Of a stretch of DNA of 54,842 bases, positions 10,201 through 18,771 are shown one piece after another. Position 1 is the first letter of the stretch. The number at the start of each line of letters is the position of its first letter. The notes under the pieces were generated by a model. That model was not told the origin of the DNA, ran no database searches, and was given only the letters and a program-made list of their open reading frames with translations. The position numbers and the translations under genes were made by a program. Source of the DNA: Dehalococcoidia bacterium (lineage in GTDB: Bacteria; Chloroflexota; Dehalococcoidia; UBA2247; RBG-13-53-26); assembly GCA_030372995.1 (NCBI GenBank), contig JAUCPZ010000148.1:1-54842 (forward strand). Reading direction: 5' to 3'.

Positions 10201-13164
10201 GTGGGCAGCGCCGCCCAGATCACGGCAAACATCACCATCGTTCCTGGCGCCGCGCTCGGATTCAGGGACGTGTCCGTGACCACCGCAGTGGGCACGGCGA
10301 CCGCTTCCGAGAGTTTCACCGTCAGTGAGTCCACCGCTGCGCAAACCGGGACGGGATGGTATGAACAGTCCACGGCGCACAACTCCGGAACCTACATCTA
10401 TGGTCAGAACTGGAAGTGCCAGACGTTCACCCCGTCAACCTCTCACTACTTCAACTGGGCATCGCTGGTTCTCTACAAGACAGGCGCACCAACATACACC
10501 GTCACCATGGCCCTGTACTATGCCGATGCTAATCACCAGCCAGTGGGGACCGCACTCGCCAGCACGTCATTCGTCGCTTCCTCTCTGACGACCACCGCAA
10601 CATGGAGGGAGTACGTATTCCCCGTCGGCTACGATCTCCTGGCGGGCACGGAGTACGCCCTGGTGCTCTCCGGCGACGGCGGGGACACCACCAACAAGGT
10701 GCTGGTCCGCGTCGATACCGCAGGCAGCTACGATGGCGGCCTGCGGGGCAGTTCTGCCGACGGTGGAGCAAGCTGGGACATGCTGTCCGACGACGACATG
10801 GCCTTCAAGGAAGGCCAGTACAACCTGTACGAGACTTTCACCTCGATCAATCAGGGTATCGATATTTGCGGCCCGAATGCCGCGTACCAGACATTCACGC
10901 CGTCGAGGTCCCACTACTTCAACTACGTCTACCTGTCGCTGTTCAAAGTCGGCAAGCCGACATACACGGTAACCATCGCATTGCACAACGTCGACTCTAA
11001 CCACCAACCGACGGGCGCGGCGCTGTGCAGCACCACATTCCTCGCCTCGTCCTTGACCACCGCCGCCACATGGCGTGAGTACGTCTTCGCCACTGGTTAC
11101 CCGGTCTCGGCCGGGACCGAGTACGCGCTGGTGCTCTCGGGCAACGGCGGCACCAGCGCCGCGAAAGTCACAGTGAGCATGAACGCCACCGGTGGCTACG
11201 GCGCCGGCGAGGCCGGTTTCTCGAGCGATGGCGGCGCGAGTTGGCAGACGCTCACCGGAGAGGATATGGTTTTCCAGGAGGGCCAGTACCCTTGGTACGA
11301 ACAATCGATGGCCAGCAACACGGCCGTTCCGGTCTACGGGCCGTACCTGGTCTGCCAGACGTTCACCCCGGTGCGTTCGCACCACATGAACAACGTTTCT
11401 CTCTACCTGTACAAGGCAGGCTATCCGTACTACACAGTTACGGTAGCGGTCTACAGCACCGACAACGTTCACCAGCCGACGGGAAGCGCTCTCTGCAGCA
11501 CCACCTTCTCAGCGGCCTCGCTGACCACCAAACCGGCTTGGCGCGACTACTGGTTCCCCACTGGCTGCGAGCTGTCCGCGGGCACCGAGTACGCCCTGGT
11601 GCTCTCCGGCGACGGCGGTGATGCTACCAACAGGGCACTTGTCCGCGTCTACACCGCCAGCGCCTATGCTGCCGGCCAGCGCGGCGCCTCCAGCGATGGC
11701 GGCATCACCTGGACAATGGTCTCCACCCAGGACCTCGCCTTCCGCGAAGGCGAGTCCACGTGGTACGACGTCTTCACCGCGAACAACGCCGGCTTCAACG
11801 TTTACGCCCAGAATTCGGTATGCCAGACATTCATCCCCGCGCGTTCCCATTACCTGAACTACGTAGCCCTGGCTCTCTATAAGGTGGGCAGCCCGATCCA
11901 CAGCGTCACGGTAGCTGTCTACGGCACCGACGCCAACCATCAGCCGACCGGGCCAGCCCTGTGCAGCACTTCCTTTGCGGCCTCTTCCTTGACCACGACC
12001 CCGACATGGCGCAGCTATAGATTCGACACCGGCTGCCAGGTCTCCGCGGGCACCGAGTATGCCCTGGTGCTGTCGGGTGACGGCGGGAGCGTTAGCAGCA
12101 GCGCCATCGTCCGCATCGATACTACTGGTACATACGCCGGTGGCCAGCGGGGTTACTCCGCCGACGGCGGGGCCACCTGGCAGATGCTTTCCGGGGACGA
12201 CATGGCCTTCATGGAAGGCGTGTCCTCCTGGTATGAGGTATTCACCTCCGTCAGCCTCGGGCTGGATGCCAACGCCCAGACATGGGGTTATCAGACGTTC
12301 GTCCCCGCCAGGTCTCACCGGCTGGACTATGTGTCCTTGTGCCTGTACAAGCAGGGAGTTCCGTCATACACCGTCACCTTGTCCCTGTACGGTACTGACA
12401 ACAATCACCAGCCAGCAGGACCGGCCCTGGCCAGTACCACCTTCCTGGCATCGTCCCTGACCACCTCGTCAACATGGCGCGAGTACCGTTTCGCCGGTGG
12501 CTACCAGGTGACGGCGGGCACGGAGTACGCGATAGTGATATCCGGCAACGGCGGTGACTCCGTGAACAAAGTCATTGCCCGCACCAGCGTCACCGGCGGC
12601 TATGCCGGAGGCCTCAGCGGCTTCTCCAGCGACGGCGGGGCAACGTGGCAGAATCTGCCCGCCGAAGACATCGCCTTCAAGGAAGGGCAGTACCCGTGGT
12701 TCGAGTCGTTCACCACGAGCAACACGGCGGTGAGCGCGACCGGCCTGGAACAGGCTTGCCAAACCTTCACTCCGGCGACGACCCATTACCTGAACTACGT
12801 GTCGCTGTACCTGTACAAGATCGAGAATCCCACCTATCAGGTGACGATTGCCGTCTACAACGTTGACGCCAACCACAAGCCAGTTGGAACGGCGTTGTGC
12901 AGCACCACCTTCGATGCCTGGTCTCTGACAACCACTGCAACATGGTACGACTTTCGGTTCGACACCGGCTGCCAGGTGAACGCCGGCACAGAATATGCCA
13001 TCGTGATATCCAGTCCAGGCGATGACACCACCAGCCGGATCATGGTCCGCGCCAACAGCACGGGAGGCTACGCTTCCGGACAGCGCGGTTACTCCACCGA
13101 CGGCGGAACAACCTGGACTATGACCACCCAGGACATCGCCTTCAAGGAGGGCGGCTGGCTCTAG
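7297..13164 (+). CDS. Giant secreted repeat protein: signal peptide, 11 IPT/TIG repeats, six C-terminal ~156-residue repeats
   Basis: A 1955-residue protein. Residues 1-32 are a Sec signal peptide (charged KNSGIGRKV, a hydrophobic core, then VSA before the first repeat). Residues about 34-1010 are eleven IPT/TIG immunoglobulin-like repeats of about 88 residues, each opening with a PP-x-(I/V)-SSVTPNQG-x-QGQ-like signature and containing VSFG and PG-x-RDVSVTTP. From about residue 1015 to the end are six repeats of about 156 residues, each starting WY-E, with CQTFTP, HYFNYVSLYLYK, NHQPTG, AGTEYALVLSGDGG and GGASW. These are probably beta-sandwich modules of the choice-of-anchor R kind. There is no C-terminal anchor, LPXTG or membrane segment. 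The start is ATG with GGAGAGGTGA upstream; a TTG 18 bases earlier is less likely. The likely role is surface adhesion or matrix, inferred only from architecture. Confidence 0.9.
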   Translation: MKNSGIGRKVLVHLLIFAVVVSLLGITVFVSAGQPPVLSSVSPNQGTQGQALAGVVIYGNNLATATSLSFGEGITVSVRDKAKTQITADISISPSAIPGTRTVLVITPDGSDDLPNGFTVNYAPPVVSSVTPNQEIQGQSINVTLAGDYFSGATVVNFGLGISVDSFTVDSINQITAGITISSAATPGARTISVTNPGGTGTLSNGFTVNHAPPTISSVGPNVGVQEQTLDVTITGTYLTAASAVSFGEGITVNSFTVNSATKLTANVSISYSAAPGPRDVSVTTPGGTAIFASSFGVNQAPPTVSSTNPGQGTQEQALEVVVTGTHFTDATSVSFGAGISVDSFTVDSDTQITAGISIAYGATPGLRDVSVTTPAGTGALANAFNVNQAPPGVSSVTPAQGIQGQTLDVVIAGTHLTGTTSVSFGAEVFVNGFLVDNDTQITANITIDPNATPGPRDVSVTTPAGTITYLFTVNQAPPTITLVTPNQGVQGQTIVDVAISGTYFTSATVVSFGAGISVDSFTVSSATQILATITVSPAAMPGLRDVSVTTPGGSGALNDAFTVVSASPTVTSLTPNLGGQGQTLNVTITGTYLIAASSVSFGADISVNSYTVDSDTQITANVTVGDEAAPGLREVSVTTPGGTAGLANAFNVTQAPPGIASAAPNQGIQGQTLVVTISGARFIGSTSVSFGTDITVNSFTIDSNTQITASITISSSGTPGARTISVTSLTGTGTLENGFILNQAPPTISAVSPSQGIVDQTLDITITGTYLGGTTAVSFGDGVTVNSFSVDSSTQITASITIDAGATPGLRDVSVTTPGGMQILADSFYISQGPPIIGSVNPAEAMQEQTLYVTISGDCFIGAVTVNFGPEITVNGFNVDSSTQITANITVSPSATPGLRSVSVVTLDGTDTLIDCFTVKQAPPTIDSVTPSQGIQEQTLYVTISGAHFTGAISVDFGADITVNSFVVGSAAQITANITIVPGAALGFRDVSVTTAVGTATASESFTVSESTAAQTGTGWYEQSTAHNSGTYIYGQNWKCQTFTPSTSHYFNWASLVLYKTGAPTYTVTMALYYADANHQPVGTALASTSFVASSLTTTATWREYVFPVGYDLLAGTEYALVLSGDGGDTTNKVLVRVDTAGSYDGGLRGSSADGGASWDMLSDDDMAFKEGQYNLYETFTSINQGIDICGPNAAYQTFTPSRSHYFNYVYLSLFKVGKPTYTVTIALHNVDSNHQPTGAALCSTTFLASSLTTAATWREYVFATGYPVSAGTEYALVLSGNGGTSAAKVTVSMNATGGYGAGEAGFSSDGGASWQTLTGEDMVFQEGQYPWYEQSMASNTAVPVYGPYLVCQTFTPVRSHHMNNVSLYLYKAGYPYYTVTVAVYSTDNVHQPTGSALCSTTFSAASLTTKPAWRDYWFPTGCELSAGTEYALVLSGDGGDATNRALVRVYTASAYAAGQRGASSDGGITWTMVSTQDLAFREGESTWYDVFTANNAGFNVYAQNSVCQTFIPARSHYLNYVALALYKVGSPIHSVTVAVYGTDANHQPTGPALCSTSFAASSLTTTPTWRSYRFDTGCQVSAGTEYALVLSGDGGSVSSSAIVRIDTTGTYAGGQRGYSADGGATWQMLSGDDMAFMEGVSSWYEVFTSVSLGLDANAQTWGYQTFVPARSHRLDYVSLCLYKQGVPSYTVTLSLYGTDNNHQPAGPALASTTFLASSLTTSSTWREYRFAGGYQVTAGTEYAIVISGNGGDSVNKVIARTSVTGGYAGGLSGFSSDGGATWQNLPAEDIAFKEGQYPWFESFTTSNTAVSATGLEQACQTFTPATTHYLNYVSLYLYKIENPTYQVTIAVYNVDANHKPVGTALCSTTFDAWSLTTTATWYDFRFDTGCQVNAGTEYAIVISSPGDDTTSRIMVRANSTGGYASGQRGYSTDGGTTWTMTTQDIAFKEGGWL

Positions 13165-13202
13165 GGGCGGCTGATTGGCTGCGGTCCAGCCAAATAACAT
13201 AG

Positions 13203-13228
13203 AAAGAGGGGCTTTCGAGCCCCTCTTT
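13203..13228 (+). terminator. Rho-independent terminator of the giant repeat gene
   Basis: AAAGAGGGGC and GCCCCTCTTT form a near-perfect 10-bp stem around TTTCGA, with T-rich sequence (CTTTCCTTTCC) after it, about 40 bases past the stop codon. Confidence 0.85.
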
Positions 13229-13399
13229 CCTTTCCGGGGCGACGCCGCTTTCTTCGTCATTCCGAAGACCCGGGCCCGCCAACCGTAGGACACCGCGGCA
13301 AGTCTTCTGCCGCCTGCCCTGCAGCAGAGGGCTTCTAATCACGTTCTAAGCATCTCCTTATCTGACTCCAATCCATGGCCCCGTCTGGCGCTCTATTAT

Positions 13400-13425
13400 G
13401 GGGGTGTCTTGGACAGGACACCCCC
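13400..13425. repeat. 9-bp inverted repeat (hairpin)
   Basis: GGGGGTGTC and GACACCCCC are separated by 8 bases. There is no T-run, so it is more likely an RNA hairpin, operator or bidirectional stop than a classical terminator. Confidence 0.4.
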
Positions 13426-13450
13426 CGGTCCGAGACAACAAGCAAGAGAA

Positions 13451-13474
13451 GCCTGCCTCCCCAAGGCAGGCTTT
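13451..13474 (+). terminator. Terminator-like hairpin with T-rich tail
   Basis: GCCTGCC and GGCAGGC form a 7-bp stem with the loop TCCCCAA, followed by TTTCTTCTTT. No gene ends directly before it on the plus strand, so it may act on read-through from the giant gene or end an unrecognised transcript. Confidence 0.6.
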
Positions 13475-13629
13475 CTTCTTTGAACAACGTATCCCCGTGG
13501 CGGAAACCCGCAAGGCCCGGGCCTGTCTCCGCTGCATCCAGGCAACCGTTGACAGCCTCCGCAGGGCGGAATTATGCTGGGCGCGACGCCGTAAGGACGC
13601 ACGCGAACGCTGCAGAAAGAGGCACACAA

Positions 13630-14016
13630 ATGCGAAGATTCGTCTTCTGGACCGGCATCTACAACATCGCCATGGGAATCATTCTCTCCTGCCCATGGGT
13701 AGTGGACTCGCTGGGGGTGAAGGTCCCGCCGTCCAACCTCTGGCTCTGGCTGCCGGCGATACTGGTCATCTACATCGGGGTTCTGCTCATATTCTGTTCG
13801 AAGGATCTCGCGGCCCGCGGCTCCCTGGTCTACTGGGAAGGGATACTGCGCCTCGGTGGTTTCTTCGTGCTCGGCGGGTTTGGCTTCCTGAGCGACATCG
13901 GCATCATTGTGGGCGTGATCGGCGTCATCGACCTGGTCATCGGTCTCGTCTACCTCATCGGCCTGCCCATGGCGCTGAATAAGAAGGGCAGCAGTCTCCT
14001 GCTGGACAGGCTATAG
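13630..14016 (+). CDS. Small polytopic membrane protein, unknown function
   Basis: A 128-residue hydrophobic protein with about four membrane segments: FVFWTGIYNIAMGIILSCP, WLWLPAILVIYIGVLLIFC, GILRLGGFFVLGGFGFLSD and IIVGVIGVIDLVIGLVYLI. It ends with a short basic tail. The start ATG has AGAAAGAGG about 8 bases upstream; the frame is open further upstream, but that part is low-complexity and unlikely to be translated. I recognise no family. It stands alone between a terminator-like hairpin and a strong hairpin shared with the convergent amidohydrolase gene. Confidence 0.75.
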   Translation: MRRFVFWTGIYNIAMGIILSCPWVVDSLGVKVPPSNLWLWLPAILVIYIGVLLIFCSKDLAARGSLVYWEGILRLGGFFVLGGFGFLSDIGIIVGVIGVIDLVIGLVYLIGLPMALNKKGSSLLLDRL

Positions 14017-14039
14017 GGTTGCCAGCCAGCAGATATGGA

Positions 14040-14065
14040 GCGGGTCAGCCGATTGGCTGACCCGC
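14040..14065. terminator. Bidirectional hairpin between convergent genes
   Basis: GCGGGTCAGCC and GGCTGACCCGC form a perfect 11-bp stem with a GATT loop, placed between the membrane protein stop (14016) and the end of the minus-strand amidohydrolase (14109). There is no long T-run, but the position and stem support termination. Confidence 0.65.
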
Positions 14066-14108
14066 CATGATGATCCCACGCTACACCAGTACTGCTGATT
14101 ACGCACAC

Positions 14109-15065
14109 TCACTGCTCTAGCCGTGGGAACAGACAGAGTGCATTGCCGCATTCAACTAAGCCGCGATCCTGCGCGCTGAAGCCGTCATAGCTTTGGAGGT
14201 CTGAGACGGTTGCAGCCACCGCCAGCTCGGGCAGGAACGGGTAATCACTACCGAAGAGGATATGGGACACATCTATCAGCTCTTGAAGTGAGCGCAAGGT
14301 GTACTTGTTTGTTGACAGTGCCGTGTCATAGTACAGGCGCTTGATGTAGGTCATGACCCCCTGGGGGACTCTTTCGCCGAGGGCCGGGAGCCACTCGCCT
14401 AGTGAAATCCTCCATGCCAGATAGGGAACCGTCCCGCCCGCATGTGAGAGGATGAAACGGATATCCGGATAGCGTTCAAGCGTACCACTGAAGAGCAAGT
14501 TCGTGGCTGCCCGCGTTGTATCCCAAGTGAATTCAATCAACGCCGGTGGGAGAATGAGTTTCGGTACATCACTCCCCGGGGGAACGGCAGGATGAACAAA
14601 GACCACTGCTCTTCGTCGGTTGAGTTCTGAATACAGAGCTTCGAATGACGGGCTGCCCAAGTACTCGTTGCCAATACTGGACAGTAGCGTCACCCCATCG
14701 AGTCGCAGCGTGTCGAGCGCGTACTCGAGTTCAATCAGCGCTGCCTCAACGTCTGGCAATGGTAATACTGCAAATGCTCCAAACCGACGCGGATGGTCGC
14801 CAACCAACCGAGCGGACATCTCGTTGCAGAGCCGTGCCAAGTCGCGGGCAAACGCAAGGTCCCCGAAATACACCCCCGGGTATGAAATAGAGGTAATTGC
14901 AGTCTTGATGCCCTGCCGGTCCATCACATCGAGCGCCGCTTCAGCACTCCAACCCGGGAAAGGAATCCCTGCGGATTCAGTGATGCCAACGTCAGCAAGA
15001 GCTCTGACGTATTCAGGTGGCACTATGTGATGGTGGACGTCGATCCGTTTGAGTTCAGGTGACAT
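14109..15065 (-). CDS. Amidohydrolase 2 family protein (ACMSD-like metal-dependent hydrolase/decarboxylase)
   Basis: A 318-residue TIM-barrel metal-dependent protein. The N-terminal metal motif is IDVHHHIVPPEY. Later ligands appear in the VVFVHPAVPPG region and in RFILSHAGGTVPYL, and the final aspartate lies in ILFGSDYPFLPEL. This set is characteristic of PF04909 (aminocarboxymuconate-semialdehyde decarboxylase and relatives, which hydrolyse or decarboxylate aromatic-derived acids). The precise substrate is not predictable. It starts at an ATG at 15065 and has no co-directional partner; the neighbour upstream is tRNA-Met on the same strand. Confidence 0.9.
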   Translation of the reverse strand: MSPELKRIDVHHHIVPPEYVRALADVGITESAGIPFPGWSAEAALDVMDRQGIKTAITSISYPGVYFGDLAFARDLARLCNEMSARLVGDHPRRFGAFAVLPLPDVEAALIELEYALDTLRLDGVTLLSSIGNEYLGSPSFEALYSELNRRRAVVFVHPAVPPGSDVPKLILPPALIEFTWDTTRAATNLLFSGTLERYPDIRFILSHAGGTVPYLAWRISLGEWLPALGERVPQGVMTYIKRLYYDTALSTNKYTLRSLQELIDVSHILFGSDYPFLPELAVAATVSDLQSYDGFSAQDRGLVECGNALCLFPRLEQ

Positions 15066-15170
15066 TTGTGCACAGCTCCGGCGTGACTATGGTTGACCGG
15101 GCCAATTGTACGTGGACTTGCGTCGGTGCGTGTTATGTAAAGCGCTAGCTGGAATGTCAGTTGGTGTCGG

Positions 15171-15245
15171 TGGTAGCAGGGAGTGGATTTGAACCACTGA
15201 CCAAGGGCTTATGAGTCCCCTGCTCTACCTCTGAGCTACCCTGCC
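15171..15245 (-). tRNA. tRNA-Met (CAT)
   Basis: The acceptor GGCAGGG pairs with CCCTGCT, followed by ACCA, so the CCA end is encoded. The D arm is GCTC...GAGC, the anticodon loop CTCATAA gives CAT, and the T arm is AGTGG-TTCAAAT-CCACT with perfect pairing. The anticodon stem lacks the three G:C pairs next to the loop that mark initiator tRNA (one A-G mismatch there), so an elongator Met, or an Ile2 with modified C34, is expected. Confidence 0.93.
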
Positions 15246-15337
15246 ACACCGAAAATCTAGCACACCCCAGCGCGGAGTGTCAAACGTCACGCATTCGATC
15301 GACCCATCGCGGGCCCCTGTTGTAGAATTGGATCGGC

Positions 15338-17233
15338 ATGTACGACGTGATCGTGATCGGGGCTGGCCATGCCGGCTGCGAGGCAGCGCTGGCGGCCGCC
15401 CGCCTGGGGTGCCACACCCTCCTCTTCAGCATGAACCTGGAGAACATCGCCCTCATGCCCTGCAACCCTTCCATCGGCGGCCCCGCCAAGGGCCACCTCG
15501 TCCGCGAGATCGACGCCCTCGGCGGCGAGATGGCCAGAGTCACCGACCAAACCTACATCCAAGTCCGCATGCTTAACACCGGCAAAGGCCCGGCCGTACA
15601 GGCACCCCGGGCCCAGTGCGACAAGAGGCTCTACAGCTCCACCATGAAGCACGTTCTCGAAAGGCAGCCGAACCTCGACCTCAAGCAGGCGCTGATCGAG
15701 GAGATAGGCCACGCTGAAGCCAGCGGCCCATCCCCAGCAGTCCTCTGGGTGAAGACCCACCTCGGACGGGTGTACGAGAGCCGCACCGTGATACTGACCA
15801 CCGGCACGTCGCTGGGAGGACGCATCATCGTTGGCGACGTGGCCTACGAGGGCGGGCGCTCCGGCGAGCAGGCCGCAACGCGGCTATCCGACTCGCTGCG
15901 GAAGCTGGGCATACACCTCGGCCGGCTGAAGACGGGCACTCCGCCGCGCATCGACGCCCGGACCATAGATTTCACCAAGACGGTGATCCAGCCCGGCAGC
16001 GATACGCCGATCTACTTCAGCTTCACCACCAACGGCGCCCTGAAACCAACGTTCCTCTCCAGTCCACCCAACCCTGCCTATCCACCTGGCGCGCCGATTG
16101 ACTGGCGCCCGCAACTGCCGTGCTACCTCGTCACCACCAGCCAGAAGACTCATGACCTGATCCGGGCCAATCTGCACCGGGCTCCCCTTTTCACCGGCGT
16201 GATCAAGGGCATCGGCCCGCGCTACTGCCCGTCGATCGAGGACAAGATCGTCAAGTTCGCCGACAAGCAGTCTCACCAGTTCTTCCTTGAGCCTGAGGGT
16301 TGGGCGACTACCGAGGTCTACGTCCAGGGAGCCAACACCAGCCTGCCCGAGGACGTGCAACTGGCCATGCTGCACTCCATCCCCGCCCTGGAGAAGGCGG
16401 AGGTGATCCGGGTGGGCTACGCGATTGAATACGACTTCGTGCCACCCTCGCAGACCAAGGCCAGTCTGGAGTCCAAGATCGTGCCGGGGCTCTTCCTGGC
16501 TGGACAGATTAACGGGACGACCGGATATGAGGAAGCCGCCGGCCAGGGTCTCATCGCCGGGATCAACGCCGCCAACCTAGTCAAAGGCCGCCCGCCGCTG
16601 ATTCTGCGCCGGGACCAGGCCTATCTTGGCGTCATGATCGATGACCTGGTGACGCGCGAGCTTTCCGAGCCCTACCGCCTGTTCACCTCCAGGGCCGAGT
16701 TCCGGCTTCTGCTGCGGCACGACAACGCCGACCTGCGGCTGACCCCCATCGGCTATGAGCTGGGGCTGATCGGCAAAGAAAGGTATGAGGCCGTGGAAGC
16801 TAAGAGGGAGGCCATCGCCCGCGAAATCCAGCGTCTGAACAAGGTGCATTTTGTGCCTCCCGGGGATGAGCGCGCCACCAGTGGTGCGGCTTTCCTGCGG
16901 CGGCCGCAGGCACATTACGGGACGCTGCTCTCCCTTGGCGTCGGCGCTGAGGCGCTGGACCCCGAAGTCCGCGAGCAGGTCGAGATCGAAGTGAAGTACC
17001 AGGGCTACATTGAGATGCAGCGGCGCGAAATCGACCGCATCAGGCGCCTGGAAGAACGCCGCATCCCGCCAGACGTCGACTATGCCAAGCTGACCGGCCT
17101 GCGCTTCGAGGCCGGCCAGAAGCTCAATAAGTTCCGCCCGGCCACCGTGGGCCAGGCATCCCGCGTGGACGGCGTGACACCTGCGGACATTGCCATCCTG
17201 CTGGTTCACCTGGAGAAGGCGGGCAGACATTGA
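15338..17233 (+). CDS. mnmG: tRNA uridine-5-carboxymethylaminomethyl modification enzyme MnmG (GidA)
   Basis: A 631-residue FAD protein that works with MnmE to install the (carboxymethyl)aminomethyl group on U34 of certain tRNAs. The N-terminal Rossmann motif is [21 protein letters not shown]. It is followed by the family signatures [46 protein letters not shown] and [20 protein letters not shown]. The C-terminal helical MnmE/tRNA-binding part runs from [20 protein letters not shown] to the end. The length is normal. The start ATG opens with [13 protein letters not shown]. Its TGA overlaps the TTG start of the next gene (TTGA), the beginning of a three-gene overlapping unit with folC. Confidence 0.97.
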   Translation: MYDVIVIGAGHAGCEAALAAARLGCHTLLFSMNLENIALMPCNPSIGGPAKGHLVREIDALGGEMARVTDQTYIQVRMLNTGKGPAVQAPRAQCDKRLYSSTMKHVLERQPNLDLKQALIEEIGHAEASGPSPAVLWVKTHLGRVYESRTVILTTGTSLGGRIIVGDVAYEGGRSGEQAATRLSDSLRKLGIHLGRLKTGTPPRIDARTIDFTKTVIQPGSDTPIYFSFTTNGALKPTFLSSPPNPAYPPGAPIDWRPQLPCYLVTTSQKTHDLIRANLHRAPLFTGVIKGIGPRYCPSIEDKIVKFADKQSHQFFLEPEGWATTEVYVQGANTSLPEDVQLAMLHSIPALEKAEVIRVGYAIEYDFVPPSQTKASLESKIVPGLFLAGQINGTTGYEEAAGQGLIAGINAANLVKGRPPLILRRDQAYLGVMIDDLVTRELSEPYRLFTSRAEFRLLLRHDNADLRLTPIGYELGLIGKERYEAVEAKREAIAREIQRLNKVHFVPPGDERATSGAAFLRRPQAHYGTLLSLGVGAEALDPEVREQVEIEVKYQGYIEMQRREIDRIRRLEERRIPPDVDYAKLTGLRFEAGQKLNKFRPATVGQASRVDGVTPADIAILLVHLEKAGRH

Positions 17234-18771
17234 GCCGCGCGGCTGACCTCATTCTTCATAACGCCAACGTTATCACCCTGGACGAATCGAGGCCCCAGGC
17301 CCGGGCTGTCGCCGTCGCGGGCAATCGGATCACAGCGGTAGGAACGGATTCAGAGGTTCTTTCCCTCAGGGGTCCCAAAACGGAAGCCATTGATTGCCAT
17401 GGCGGCGCCGTGGTGCCGGGATTCAATGACGCTCACTGCCACCCCATCGCCCTGGCGGCCAGCATGCTGGCCGTGGACTGTGGGCCCGGAGCTGTCCGGA
17501 GCATCGCCGACATTCAACAGGCCATTCGCCAGCGGGCCAGTCAGACGCCGAAGGGCCACTGGATCCGGGCCACCGGATACAACGAGTTCTACCTCACCGA
17601 GAGGCGCCACCCCAACCGCCGGGACCTGGACGCAGCGGCCCCGGAGCACCCCGTGAAGCTCTCACACCGGTCGGGCCATGCCTGTGTCCTGAACTCCAGA
17701 GCCATGGAGATGCTTCACATCTCCGCAGAGACCGAGGAGCCGGAAGGCGGCATGATGGAAAGGGATCTCGACACGGGCGAGCCCAACGGCCTGCTCTTCG
17801 AAATGAACACGTATGTGGATGCGAGGATGCCCCCACTGACAGAAGAAGAGCTAGAGGGCGGCATCAGGCTGGCCAATGACGCCTTCCTGGCCAACGGCAT
17901 CACTTCGCTCCAGGATGCCACGTGGAACAACAGCGCCGGCCGCTGGCATCTGTTCTGCCGTCTCAAACAAAGGCGCCTGCTCCTGCCGCGCTTGTCCGTG
18001 ATGACTGGCGCTGATGCTCTGGAGGAGAGACGGTCGTTCAGTTACGGCGGGGCGGCCGATGATCTCCGCCTCGGCGCCATCAAGGTGGTCCTCCAAACCG
18101 CCACCGGTTCACTAAGTCCGCCTCAGCCCGAACTGGATCAACTGGCGCTCAAGGTGCACCGGGCGGGTCTCCAGCTCGCCTTCCATGTCGACGAGAGAGA
18201 GACGCTTGAGGCGGCCCTCACAGCGCTGGAAAGATGCCTGCGGGAGTCGCCCCAACCCAACCACCGCCACCGCCTGGAGCACTGCTCCGTTTCGCCACCG
18301 CATCTGACGCAGCGCATCAAGAAGACCGGCGCTGTGGTCGTGACCCAGCCGCCGTTTCTCCACTACAGCGGGGAGCGGTACCTGGCCACCGTACCGCCGG
18401 ATGACCTCCAGTGGCTTTATGCCATCGGTTCGCTGAAGGCCAGCGGCATCACGGTCGCTGCCAGTTCCGACGCTCCAGTAGTGCCCTTCAATCCCCTAGT
18501 TGGCATCTGCGCCGCCGTCACCAGGCAGGCGGCTTCCGGGCAGGTCTTATTGCCACATGAGAGCATCTCCGCACTGGAGGCATTGCGGTCATACACCATT
18601 GACGCAGCCTATGCCGCATTCGAGGAGAATGCCAAAGGCTCCATAAGCCCGGGGAAGCTGGCGGATCTCGTCGTCCTGAGCGACGCGCCCACAGCGGTGC
18701 CCCCTGAACATATCAAGGATATTCAGGTGCTCGCCACCATCCTCGACGGCAAGGTTGTCTGGCAAAGATGA
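17230..18771 (+). CDS. Amidohydrolase of the YtcJ (amidohydrolase 3) type
   Basis: A 513-residue metal-dependent hydrolase. The N-terminal beta-sandwich ([13 protein letters not shown]...[15 protein letters not shown]) leads into the barrel motif [15 protein letters not shown]. Further ligand motifs are [20 protein letters not shown] and [14 protein letters not shown], and the C-terminal strands [14 protein letters not shown] close the sandwich. The family hydrolyses amides or imidates, but the natural substrate is generally unknown. The start is TTG overlapping the mnmG stop; its own TGA overlaps the ATG of folC (ATGA), so translation of the three genes is probably coupled. The link to mnmG and folC looks like co-transcription rather than a shared pathway. 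Confidence 0.9.
   Translation: MSRAADLILHNANVITLDESRPQARAVAVAGNRITAVGTDSEVLSLRGPKTEAIDCHGGAVVPGFNDAHCHPIALAASMLAVDCGPGAVRSIADIQQAIRQRASQTPKGHWIRATGYNEFYLTERRHPNRRDLDAAAPEHPVKLSHRSGHACVLNSRAMEMLHISAETEEPEGGMMERDLDTGEPNGLLFEMNTYVDARMPPLTEEELEGGIRLANDAFLANGITSLQDATWNNSAGRWHLFCRLKQRRLLLPRLSVMTGADALEERRSFSYGGAADDLRLGAIKVVLQTATGSLSPPQPELDQLALKVHRAGLQLAFHVDERETLEAALTALERCLRESPQPNHRHRLEHCSVSPPHLTQRIKKTGAVVVTQPPFLHYSGERYLATVPPDDLQWLYAIGSLKASGITVAASSDAPVVPFNPLVGICAAVTRQAASGQVLLPHESISALEALRSYTIDAAYAAFEENAKGSISPGKLADLVVLSDAPTAVPPEHIKDIQVLATILDGKVVWQR

Noticed and set aside
13375..13629. N-terminal extension of the small membrane protein
   Set aside because: It reads through a terminator-like hairpin and has no protein-like character; the ATG at 13630 has its own ribosome site.
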